A DNA stretch of 16,324 nt from Planctomycetota bacterium (GTDB lineage: Bacteria; Planctomycetota; UBA1135). Positions 7,551 to 14,569 of this stretch are shown here, piece after piece. Position 1 is the first letter of the stretch. Every line of letters begins with the position of its first letter. The notes under the pieces are model-generated. The model was not told the DNA's origin, searched no databases, and saw nothing but the letters and a program-made list of their open reading frames with translations. The position numbers and the translations under genes are program-made. Location of the stretch: the NCBI GenBank assembly GCA_014382465.1, contig JACNJP010000246.1:1-16324 (forward strand). The letters are read 5' to 3'.

Positions 7551-7570
7551 GACTAGATTTAATTATGGAC
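7551..7570. promoter_or_regulatory. AT-rich element before the regulator gene, candidate promoter/operator
   Basis: On the minus strand this reads GTCCATAATTAAATCTAGTC and ends two bases before the ATG. It is one of the few AT-rich patches in the window. CATAAT within it could be a -10 box, which would make the transcript leaderless. It shares GTCCA, the T at position 10, TCT and the closing G and C with the 20-mer at 6611-6630 (11 of 20 positions). Autoregulation by the B12 regulator is plausible but inferred. Confidence 0.4.
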
Positions 7571-7651
7571 CATAAAGACCCACGCTTCCAGCCCAAAACC
7601 GTGGTGCCCGCCCGAAGCCTCCTGAGGAGGAAAGGACTTGGGACCGTGCCC

Positions 7652-8242
7652 CTACCCAGGGGCGCCCAGGCTGCCGGCGGCTCGGCCGGTTCGGACCTCG
7701 AACCCTGATCCAGCCGGGGCAGGGAATCGCTGCGCCAGGATCCTCCACCGATAGCGGAAGATCGCCAAGAGGTTCGAACGCACCAGGATGGCGTGCGCCA
7801 GCCGGCCGCCGGGCACTCGATAGCGCACGACGTCTTCCACCAGGGTGGTTTCGCCCTCGTCGACGAAGCGGTGGAGATGGACCCACTGCCGGTAGGGGCC
7901 GCGCAGCTGGGTGTCCTCGAAGCGCTCCGGCGGTTGCCAATCGCTGATCAAGCTGCGCCAGCGCAGCGGCAGGCCGCGCACGCGCAGGCGGTAGTCGATC
8001 AGGGCGCCGCGCTCCATCCGAATCGGCGCCGGGGTCAGGACCTCGAAGCGCAACCGGCGAGGAGTCAGCTCCTGGAGGTTCGCGGCGTCGGAGAAGAAGG
8101 CGAAGACCTCGCCGCGCGGCCGGGGCAGCCGTTGCCGGCTCTGGAGCTGGTACCCTCCCCGCTCCCTCCGGATCGAGGGCTCGAGCTCCGGCACGCCGGG
8201 AGCGAGCGGCGGCGGCTGAGGGGGTTGCGGAGGGGTGTCCAT
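7652..8242 (-). CDS. SRPBCC-fold (START/cyclase-like) protein
   Basis: This 196-residue protein begins at ATG 8242 with GAGG about eight bases upstream. The first 20 residues are proline-rich. From residue 30 it follows the SRPBCC pattern: an opening strand (YQLQSRQRLPRPRGEVFAFF), then SDAANLQELTP (51-61), FEVLTPAPIRMERGALIDYRL, LRWRSLISDWQPPERFEDTQ, GPYRQWVHLHRF, TLVEDVVRYRVPGG and a C-terminal amphipathic helix. This subfamily (often labelled cyclase/dehydrase) folds around a hydrophobic ligand pocket. Members frequently accompany LitR/CarH regulators, photolyases and SDR-DUF2867 proteins. Ligand and reaction are unknown. It lies upstream of the regulator gene on the same strand (103-bp gap) and is divergent from the lipoprotein gene across an 80-bp region that must hold both promoters. 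Confidence 0.87.
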   Translation of the reverse strand: MDTPPQPPQPPPLAPGVPELEPSIRRERGGYQLQSRQRLPRPRGEVFAFFSDAANLQELTPRRLRFEVLTPAPIRMERGALIDYRLRVRGLPLRWRSLISDWQPPERFEDTQLRGPYRQWVHLHRFVDEGETTLVEDVVRYRVPGGRLAHAILVRSNLLAIFRYRWRILAQRFPAPAGSGFEVRTGRAAGSLGAPG

Positions 8243-8322
8243 TCCAAAGGCCTCGCTCGTCTCCTAGGGTCAGACCTGCGCCCGGTCGAGACCCTTCGTC
8301 CGAAGCCGGCCCTTCGCACGCC

Positions 8323-8889
8323 ATGACGCCGCTCCGCATCGCCCTGCCCCTGCTCCTCCTTGCCGCGGCCCTGGCCGCCCCCTCCTGCTCCAGCCCCCTC
8401 CCGCGCCGCGACACCAGCGGCGAGGCCTTCCCCGAGGTCCAGGGCGAGAGTCTGGCAGGCGAGGCGGTCCAGCTTCCCCAGGCCGTGGCCGGCCGTCCCG
8501 CGGTCCTCCTCCTCGGCTACGTCCAGGACGCGCAGTTCGACGCCGACCGCTGGCTCTTCGGCCTGCTGCAAGCCGAGACGCCGGTACAGATCCTGGAGTT
8601 GCCGACGATCCCCGGGTTGTTCCCGCGGCTGCTCCGCGGCACCATTGACGACGGCATGCGCAGCGGCATCCCGAGCGAGGATTGGGCCAGCGTCGTGACC
8701 GTCTACGGCCCCGACGCCGCCACCCTGAAGGCCTTCACCGGTGTTGAGACCCCGCGCAACATCCGGGTGCTCATGCTCGACCGGGACGGCCGAGTGGTGT
8801 GGATGCACGACCGCGGTTTCTCGGCAGGCAAGATGCTCGAACTCGACCGCGCCGCCCGCGCTCTCGCCGGAGACGGCGGCGGGAGCTGA
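8323..8889 (+). CDS. Putative lipoprotein with thioredoxin-like fold lacking CxxC
   Basis: The 188-residue product starts MTPLRIALPLLLLAAALAAPSC, a signal peptide with C22 as possible lipidated cysteine. The lipobox (APSC) is atypical, so lipidation is uncertain. The mature part looks like the thioredoxin/ATP10-type fold: FPEVQGESLAGEAVQLP, then a strand RPAVLLLGYV followed by QFDADRWLFGLLQ where redox enzymes have CxxC, and a late strand RVLMLDRDGRVVWMHDRG. No cysteine follows C22, so dithiol chemistry is unlikely; a binding or assembly role is more plausible. The stop at 8889 is four bases before the SDR-DUF2867 start, so the two form a tight operon. The gene is divergent from the SRPBCC gene. 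Function is not known. Confidence 0.8.
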   Translation: MTPLRIALPLLLLAAALAAPSCSSPLPRRDTSGEAFPEVQGESLAGEAVQLPQAVAGRPAVLLLGYVQDAQFDADRWLFGLLQAETPVQILELPTIPGLFPRLLRGTIDDGMRSGIPSEDWASVVTVYGPDAATLKAFTGVETPRNIRVLMLDRDGRVVWMHDRGFSAGKMLELDRAARALAGDGGGS

Positions 8890-8893
8890 GGCC

Positions 8894-10351
8894 GTGGCGC
8901 CGGCGACCGGCCCGCCCCTCCTCCTGACCGGGGCGACCGGCTACGTCGGCGGGCGGCTGCTGGCCGAGCTCGAGGGGCGCGGCCTGCCCGTGCGATGCAT
9001 GGTGCGCCAGCCCGAGCGCCTCACCGGCCGGACGGGCGACGCGACCGAGGTGGTCGCCGGCGACGTGCTCGATCTGGAGAGCTTGCTGGCAGCCCTGGCC
9101 GGGGTCGGCACGGCCTTCTACCTGATCCACACCATGGGCGGGAGCGGCGACTTCGAGGAGAGCGACCGCCTCGGAGCCGAGAACTTCGCCGCCGCCGCGC
9201 GGGCCTGCGGCGTGACCCGGATCGTCTACCTCGGCGGCCTGGGGAACCCGGAGGAGGAGCTCTCCCCCCACCTGCGCAGCCGCCAGGAGGTGGGCGAGAT
9301 CCTGCGCCGGAGCGGCTGCGAGGTCCTCGAATTCCGGGCGTCGATCGTGATCGGCGCCGGCAGCCTGTCCTTCGAGATGATCCGCGCCCTGGTGGAGCGG
9401 CTGCCGGTGATGATCACGCCGCGCTGGGTCGAGGTCCTGGCCCAGCCGATCGGGATCCAGGATCTGCTCGCCTACCTCACCGCGGCGGCGGAGCTGCCGC
9501 CCGGCGAGAGCCGGGTGTTCGAGATCGGCGGGCCGGACCAGCTCTGCTACGGCGGCCTCATGCGCGAGTACGCCCGGCTCCGCGGCGTGCGGCGGCGGTT
9601 GATCCGCGTGCCCTTCCTGACCCCTCGCCTGTCGAGCCTGTGGCTCGGCCTGGTGACGCCGCTCTACGCTCGCGTCGGCCGCAAGCTGATCGAGAGCATC
9701 CGCCACCCTTCCGTAGTGCGCGACCCGGCCGCCATGGAGGCCTTCGCCATCCGCCCGGCCGGCGTCGCCGAGGCCATGAGGCTGGCACTGGATGAGGAGG
9801 ACCGCGAGGCGGTCACCACCCGCTGGTGCGACGCCCTGTCCTCGGCCGGGGCGGCGCGCGACTGGAGCGGCATCCGCTTCCACCACCGGCTGGTGGACGC
9901 CCGCTCGGTGTACGTCGACGCCGACGCCGAGGCTGCCTTCCGCCCGATTCAGGGCATCGGCGGCGCGCGAGGCTGGTACGCCGCAGGGTGGCTCTGGTCG
10001 CTGCGGGGCGCCCTCGACCTGCTGGTTGGCGGAGTGGGGATGCGCCGCGGACGTCCGCACGCCGAGCGCCTGCGCGTCGGCGATCCGCTGGACTTCTGGC
10101 GGGTCGAGGCGCTCGAGCCCGGCCGCCGCCTGCTGCTGCGGGCGGAGATGAAGCTTCCGGGGCGGGCCTGGCTCGAGTTCGAGGTCGAGCCGGAGGGCGC
10201 GGGCGTCCGCATCCGCCAAACCGCGCTGTTCGATCCGGTCGGCCTCAGCGGTCTCGCCTACTGGCACGCGATCCGCCCCCTCCACGTCTGGGTCTTCTCG
10301 CGGATGCTGAGGGGTATCGCCGGCGCGGCGCGGGGCCGGCGGCCCACTTGA
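8894..10351 (+). CDS. Atypical SDR oxidoreductase fused to DUF2867
   Basis: This 485-residue protein starts at GTG 8894, preceded by GGGAG at good spacing; the frame is open further upstream but overlaps the preceding gene. The N-terminal domain (about 7-290) is an extended/atypical short-chain dehydrogenase. It has the NAD(P)-binding loop TGATGYVG (12-19), the strand end GDVLDLESL, AFYLIHTMG and RIVYLGGLG. A classical YxxxK pair is not evident, as in NmrA-like members. DUF2867 occupies about 335-480 with its usual GWYAAGWLWSLRGALDLLVG, GDPLDFWRVEALEPGRRLLL, EMKLPGRAWLEFEV and GLSGLAYWHAIRP blocks, a fold related to SRPBCC/START. This fusion is familiar from LitR/CarH neighbourhoods, but its substrate is unknown; a lipid or isoprenoid is an inference. 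It lies downstream of the lipoprotein gene in the same operon. Codon use matches its neighbours. Confidence 0.93.
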   Translation: MAPATGPPLLLTGATGYVGGRLLAELEGRGLPVRCMVRQPERLTGRTGDATEVVAGDVLDLESLLAALAGVGTAFYLIHTMGGSGDFEESDRLGAENFAAAARACGVTRIVYLGGLGNPEEELSPHLRSRQEVGEILRRSGCEVLEFRASIVIGAGSLSFEMIRALVERLPVMITPRWVEVLAQPIGIQDLLAYLTAAAELPPGESRVFEIGGPDQLCYGGLMREYARLRGVRRRLIRVPFLTPRLSSLWLGLVTPLYARVGRKLIESIRHPSVVRDPAAMEAFAIRPAGVAEAMRLALDEEDREAVTTRWCDALSSAGAARDWSGIRFHHRLVDARSVYVDADAEAAFRPIQGIGGARGWYAAGWLWSLRGALDLLVGGVGMRRGRPHAERLRVGDPLDFWRVEALEPGRRLLLRAEMKLPGRAWLEFEVEPEGAGVRIRQTALFDPVGLSGLAYWHAIRPLHVWVFSRMLRGIAGAARGRRPT

Positions 10352-10473
10352 AGCAAGGGGCGGGCGGTTTCCTCGGCGCGAACGAGCTGGAGTTCACCAG
10401 GATCGAGGAGCTCTCCTCGGAGGCCGTGACCGCTGCGGGCGCCCTCCGGCGCGGCCCCCGGTAGCATCCCACG

Positions 10474-12096
10474 ATGCTCCAGTCCCGCCTCGCCGCCTTC
10501 CTCGCGGGCCCCGTCCTCCTCCTCGCCGCCCCCTCGGCCGACGCCCAGTACCTGCACGGCTACCTCGGCGTGCCCAATGAGCCGCCCGGCGAGGAGTGCG
10601 GCGGCGGCTACTCGATGTACGTCGCCGCCTGGCCGCTCCTCGAGGAGTGGCCGGGCACCCGCTTCCAGACCGGCCTGTTCGGGACCTGGATGTTCGCGCG
10701 CAAGCCCGAGCGCGAGGTCGAGGGCGAGATCTACTCCGACATCGAGGGCGGGCTCGGCTGGTGGCGCGACACGCGCTTCGCCACCGCGACGCCCAAGTTC
10801 ATCATGGGCGGCGTCACCCTGAACTTCGCGACCTGGGCCAACGGCCCCGGCGCCGGCAAGGGGCGCGACTGGGACCAGCCGCGCGGCAAGTACGGCGTCG
10901 CCCACCTGAGCCCGTGGGTGGTGTGGCCGCCCGACGGCCTGAACCTGGCGCAGGGCACCTGCGGCGAGCTGTTCGGCTACGGCTACCTCCCCCTCCCCCT
11001 CACCGAAGCCAAGGAGACGACCGCGGGCCACGAGGTGCCGACGGGCAACCAGTGCTGGACGCTGTTCCTCAACACCGCCAACTTCAAGGGCCCGGTCGCC
11101 TTCTTCACCCCCTACTTCTTCTCCCAGCACACGATCGACCGCCCCGACCTGGCCGGGATCTTCCTCGACTCGCGGCCGGCCGACCCGCGCCGGGCGGTGC
11201 AGATGGAGACGCAGTACATCCCGGCCGTCCTCGCCGAAGGGCGGCGGGGCGGGACCTTCGCGCGCTGCGCACCCACCCGCTTCCCGCGCAACGACGAGGA
11301 AGGCTCGGTGCTCGTCCACGCGATCACCAGCTACCGCCGCGAGGCGCTGTGGGACGCGGCGCGGGCCTGGTTCGACGGCGGCCCGGCGGCCAGCGGGCGG
11401 ATCGACCCGGACTCCGCGCAGCGCCACCGCATCCCGGGCCACGGCTGGTCGACCTGGCAGTTCCACCCCGAGGGCGGGGCCGCGAACGAGGACCAGCGGC
11501 AGCTCGACTGGGCCTCCTTCGCCCAGCCGGCGGCGCTCGACGAGTTCACCTTCGGCTACCGCTGGTCCGAGGACTGGATGGCGGAGCCGGGCAAGAAGGA
11601 CCCGCCGCTGTTCACCCTGCCCGACCACTACGAGCTGCCGGCGGAGGAGAAGGGCGACCAGGCGCCGGCCCAGTGGGCGCCGCGGGAAGCCCGCAAGGTG
11701 CCGGCGCGGCGCGAGCTGGCGAAGGCCGGCTTCGGCCGGCCGGAGGGCTACCGCGCCGAGCCCTACACCACTCCGGACAACGGCTGCTGGACCAGCCCCG
11801 GCCCGGTGGCCGGGCCGTTCATCGCCTTGCTCGGCGACGGCAGCACGATCACCTACTCGTGGTACCGCTTCGCCGACCAGCCGGCGCTGCTGAACGCCGA
11901 CCTGAGCGACGCCGAGCGCGAGGAGCTGCAGCGGCGGGTCGAGCTGCTCCACCGCGAGTGGACGAAGGAGCGGGAGTACCTCCCGCCGCCGAGCCGCGGC
12001 GAGCTGGCCTCGCTCGACTCGGCGCTCCTCGTCGAGCCGCCGGAGGGTCTGGAGATCGGCTACGTCCCGATCTGCACGCGGCAAGGGATGGACTAG
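10474..12096 (+). CDS. Exported protein of unknown function
   Basis: I do not recognise this 540-residue protein. It begins with a clear signal peptide (MLQSRLAAFLAGPVLLLAAPSADA, likely cut before QYLHGY). The mature part is rich in Trp, Tyr, Gly and Pro and has exactly six cysteines (contexts ECGG, TCGE, QCWT, RCAP, GCWT, ICTR), suggesting a disulfide-bonded periplasmic or extracellular protein. Motif-like stretches include LGWWRDTRFATATPKF, HLSPWVVWPPDGLN and NGCWTSPGPVAGPFIALLGD. A charged helix rich in Glu/Arg lies near the C terminus (about 475-510). No transmembrane segment other than the signal is evident. The ATG at 10474 lacks a Shine-Dalgarno. The stop lies six bases from the stop of the convergent sulfatase gene, leaving no room for a separate terminator. 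Confidence 0.86.
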   Translation: MLQSRLAAFLAGPVLLLAAPSADAQYLHGYLGVPNEPPGEECGGGYSMYVAAWPLLEEWPGTRFQTGLFGTWMFARKPEREVEGEIYSDIEGGLGWWRDTRFATATPKFIMGGVTLNFATWANGPGAGKGRDWDQPRGKYGVAHLSPWVVWPPDGLNLAQGTCGELFGYGYLPLPLTEAKETTAGHEVPTGNQCWTLFLNTANFKGPVAFFTPYFFSQHTIDRPDLAGIFLDSRPADPRRAVQMETQYIPAVLAEGRRGGTFARCAPTRFPRNDEEGSVLVHAITSYRREALWDAARAWFDGGPAASGRIDPDSAQRHRIPGHGWSTWQFHPEGGAANEDQRQLDWASFAQPAALDEFTFGYRWSEDWMAEPGKKDPPLFTLPDHYELPAEEKGDQAPAQWAPREARKVPARRELAKAGFGRPEGYRAEPYTTPDNGCWTSPGPVAGPFIALLGDGSTITYSWYRFADQPALLNADLSDAEREELQRRVELLHREWTKEREYLPPPSRGELASLDSALLVEPPEGLEIGYVPICTRQGMD

Positions 12097-12102
12097 GCAG
12101 GC

Positions 12103-13356
12103 CTACCGGGCCTTCCCCGGCCACCAGGCGTCCAGCTCGGCGCGCAAGGATGCGGCGAGCTCGGGCTCGTCGAGCGGCCGCTCCTCCGCGGGATCGGCGC
12201 GGAGGTCGTACAGCTCGTCGGGCCGTTGCGGATCCACGTGGACGAGCAGCTTGTAGGGGTCGCGCAGCACCCAGCGCGTCAGCAGGCTGCTGGCCGGGTC
12301 GTCCGGATCGACCATGTCGTGGGTGAACGCGGCGCCGAAGACCGGCCCCCGGGCCGGTCCGGTGGCGCGCAGGTCGACTCCCGGCCAGGCGGCGGGCACC
12401 TCGACGCCGCAGGCCGCGAGAATCGTGGCCGGCACGTCGACGCTGCTCACCGGCGTGTCCCGGCGCGCGGGCTCGATCCCGGCCGGCCAGCGCAGCACGA
12501 TCGGGGTCCGCACGCCGCCCTCGTAGGGCGTGCGCTTGCTGCGCGGGGCGAAGCCCCCGGCGTCGGGGCGCTGGATCCAGCCGTTGTCGACCAGGAAGAC
12601 GACGAGGGTGTCGTCGGCGATGCCGCGCGCGCCGAGGTGCCCGAGGAGCTCGCCGCAGGTCTCGTCGAACCAGGTGCACATGGCGCGGTACTTCGCGACC
12701 GGGGCCGGCACGTCCGGCCGCGCGTAGCGGTCGAGGATCCGCTTCGGCGGGGTGTGCGGCGTGTGCGGGAGGAAGGGGGCATACCAGAGGAAGAAGGGCG
12801 TCCCCTCCTCCGCGCAGGCGTCGATGAAGTCGAGCGCCGGCCGCATCGAGCCGCGCCCGATCGCGAGCCCGTCGTCCCCGTGCCGGCCGCCGCGAGCCGG
12901 GTCGCCGTGGGTCATGCCCTCGCGGAAGCCGCCGTCCACGAAGCTCCCCTCCCACCACTTGCCGGTCTGCATGCTCCGGTAGCCGGCGGCGCCGAGCAGC
13001 TCCGGCAGGGTCTCGACGGCGGCGATGTGAGAGAGGAGCAGCGCGCGATCGGTGCCCCGCGGAGGGTCGTTGCCGGTGATCCCGTGCTGGTGCGGGTAGA
13101 GGCCGCTCACTAGGGTCGCGAGGCTCGGCCGGCAGAGCGCCGTCGGCACGTAGCCCCGGGTGAACACGACACCCTCCTTCGCGAGCGCGTCGAGGTTCGG
13201 CGTGCGGACCTCCGCGCTGCCCAGGAAGCCGAAGTCCGACCAGTGCTGGTCGTCGGAGAGGATCAGGACGACGTTGGGGTGGTGGGCCTCCTGGGCGGCA
13301 CCCGGCGAGGCCGCGGCCGGCAGAGCGAGGACCAGGACGCCGAGGAGGGCTCGCAT
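12103..13356 (-). CDS. Secreted sulfatase-fold protein with altered active site
   Basis: This 417-residue protein starts at ATG 13356 with signal peptide MRALLGVLVLALPAAASPGAA. It follows the type I sulfatase / alkaline phosphatase fold: NVVLILSDDQHW with metal ligands D35-D36, CRPSLATLVSGLYPHQHG (75-92) at the nucleophile loop, TGKWW at 131-135, APFLPHTPH at 193-201, VDNGW at 256-260 (D257, N258) and SKRTPYEGGVRTPIVLRWP from 273. Two usual residues differ. The arginine of CxPSR is Leu79, and the histidine of KWH is Trp135. C75 could still be converted to formylglycine, but recognition by the converting enzyme normally uses that arginine. I recall similar CRPSL...KWWEG proteins from planctomycetes, so this is probably a subfamily rather than decay. 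Substrate is unknown; sulfated polysaccharide is the default guess. Confidence 0.94.
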   Translation of the reverse strand: MRALLGVLVLALPAAASPGAAQEAHHPNVVLILSDDQHWSDFGFLGSAEVRTPNLDALAKEGVVFTRGYVPTALCRPSLATLVSGLYPHQHGITGNDPPRGTDRALLLSHIAAVETLPELLGAAGYRSMQTGKWWEGSFVDGGFREGMTHGDPARGGRHGDDGLAIGRGSMRPALDFIDACAEEGTPFFLWYAPFLPHTPHTPPKRILDRYARPDVPAPVAKYRAMCTWFDETCGELLGHLGARGIADDTLVVFLVDNGWIQRPDAGGFAPRSKRTPYEGGVRTPIVLRWPAGIEPARRDTPVSSVDVPATILAACGVEVPAAWPGVDLRATGPARGPVFGAAFTHDMVDPDDPASSLLTRWVLRDPYKLLVHVDPQRPDELYDLRADPAEERPLDEPELAASLRAELDAWWPGKAR

Positions 13357-13438
13357 GACTGCAGACTAGGGCACCGCGCCGTGGGCGGACACCGGGGCGA
13401 GGACATAGACTGGCGGAATGGTGGCGCAGCACCGCGCC

Positions 13439-13444
13439 AGGAGG
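13439..13444 (+). promoter_or_regulatory. Strong ribosome binding site deciding the selenoprotein start
   Basis: AGGAGG lies six bases before ATG 13451 and supports that start over the in-frame ATG 13418. The product from 13451 then opens directly with the signal peptide MMRRALPTFLLVSLALTAG. Confidence 0.75.
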
Positions 13445-13450
13445 TCCTCG

Positions 13451-14569
13451 ATGATGCGAAGAGCCCTGCCCACTTTCCTGCTCGTCTCCCTGGCCCTGAC
13501 CGCCGGCACGGCCACCGGGACGCCAGCCGCTCAAGCCCCCGGGCCGGGATCCGAGGAGGCCGCCGCGGCGGAGTTCCAGGAGCTCGAGCAGGCCTACCGG
13601 GAGGCGCGCTCCGCCTACCGCGTGGCGTTGGCGGAACAGAGCGCCACACGGAAGGAGGACCCGGACGCCGAGCTTCCCGCCCTGGTGGATCCCGACCCCG
13701 TGTTCGTGACCCGGTTCCGCCAGGCAGCCAAGCGCCACGCGGGGACGGAGCGGTCCACGGGCTCCCTGATCCGGGCCCTCGAGCTCAGCTATCGGAGGGA
13801 CGCCGTGGTCGCGAAGGAGATCCTCGGCGAGCTCCTGGACGACCACATGGCGAGCGAGAAGCTCCCCGGCATCCGCACCACGCTCACCCTCGGCGCCTTC
13901 TACCTGGGCGACGACACCGTGCGCGAGGCCTTGGGCCGCATCATCGACGAGTCGCCACACCCCGTCGTCCAGGCCGCCTTCCTCTTTACCCGCGGCGCCC
14001 TGGTCGTGCGGGCGAGGGACTCCACCGCCGAGCAGCGCGCCGCCGCCGCGGCGGACCTCGAGCGCGCCATCGAGCTGGGCGCCGGCTCGCCGTACGCCGA
14101 CCTGGCCGAGGCGGCGAAATTCGAGCTCGAGCACTTGCAGGTCGGGCGGCCCGCGCCCGAGATCGAGGGCGAGGACCTCGACGGGGTCCCCTTCAAGCTC
14201 TCGGACTACCGCGGCAAGGTGGTGGTCCTGGACTTCTGGGGAGATTGGTGACCCCCCTGCCGGGCCATGTACCCGCACGAGCGGTCGCTCGTGGAGAGAC
14301 TGAAGGACGAGCCCTTCGCCCTCATCGGCGTCAACAGCGACAAGGACCTCGACAAGCTGCGCCCGCGCCTCGAGGAGGAGGAGATCACGTGGCGGAGCTT
14401 CTGGAACGGTCCGGCAGGCACGAACGGGCCGATCTCCAAGGCCTGGAACGTGAGCGGCTGGCCGACCATCTACATCCTCGATCAAGAGGGCGTCATCCGC
14501 TTCAAGAACCTCCGGGGCGAGGCCATGGACCGGGCCGTCGACCAGCTGCTGGATGAGATGGAGCGGTGA
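13451..14569 (+). CDS. Secreted TlpA/ResA-type thioredoxin, candidate selenoprotein (in-frame TGA at 14249-14251)
   Basis: The frame encodes 372 residues if the TGA at 14249-14251 is read as selenocysteine (U267). A signal peptide (about 1-29) is followed by a helical region with TPR-like character (about 35-230) and a TlpA-like thioredoxin domain (231-372). The domain shows VGRPAPEIEGEDLDG, SDYRGKVVVLDFWGDW, then U-PP-C-RAMYPHERS, and GWPTIYILD with the expected cis-proline P338. The TGA falls exactly at the first cysteine of the family's CxxC. Coding continues for 105 codons in the same frame with all conserved landmarks and the second cysteine C270. A hairpin downstream fits a bacterial SECIS. 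In the family the motif performs thiol-disulfide exchange in the periplasm, and U would sharpen nucleophilicity. A TGC-to-TGA nonsense mutation or sequencing error is the alternative. No selenocysteine machinery gene lies in the window. Confidence 0.82.
14276..14293 (+). promoter_or_regulatory. Candidate bacterial SECIS hairpin
   Basis: CACGAGC-GGTC-GCTCGTG is a perfect 7-bp stem with a GGUC loop; the two closing loop bases could pair as well. It starts 24 nt after the in-frame TGA, and its loop begins 31 nt after it. As I recall the bacterial SECIS model, the apical loop lies roughly 16-37 nt from the UGA with a G in its first two positions. The E. coli fdhF element likewise presents a GGUC loop to SelB. 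The stem encodes H-E-R-S-L-V of the thioredoxin domain, so it also has to satisfy coding. I see no bulged U on the 5' arm as in fdhF. Confidence 0.65.

Noticed and set aside
7618..7630. CCTCC-TGA-GGAGG hairpin between the SRPBCC and regulator genes
   Set aside because: The stem is short with no T tract in the direction of transcription; it is probably chance.
8771..10285. Long minus-strand open frame opposite the SDR-DUF2867 gene
   Set aside because: It is a by-product of high GC at third positions. The plus strand has unmistakable SDR and DUF2867 motifs, while the antisense product is Ala/Gly/Arg/Gln-rich without domains.
10404..10419. CGAGGAG-CT-CTCCTCG hairpin as a terminator after the SDR-DUF2867 gene
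   Set aside because: The stem is clear, but no T run follows on either strand, so I do not call a terminator.
10258..12084. Long minus-strand open frame opposite the exported protein gene
   Set aside because: The composition is Arg/Ala/Gly/Val repeats without motif. The plus strand has a signal peptide and normal amino-acid use.
13451..14251. Pseudogene or truncated thioredoxin ending at the TGA
   Set aside because: The frame continues intact through the second cysteine and cis-proline loop to a normal stop, the TGA is exactly at a redox Cys position, and a SECIS-like hairpin follows. A nonsense mutation remains the fallback.
11849..14485. 878-residue minus-strand frame over the sulfatase and selenoprotein genes
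   Set aside because: It runs out of frame through the sulfatase gene and antisense to the thioredoxin gene, with shadow-type composition.
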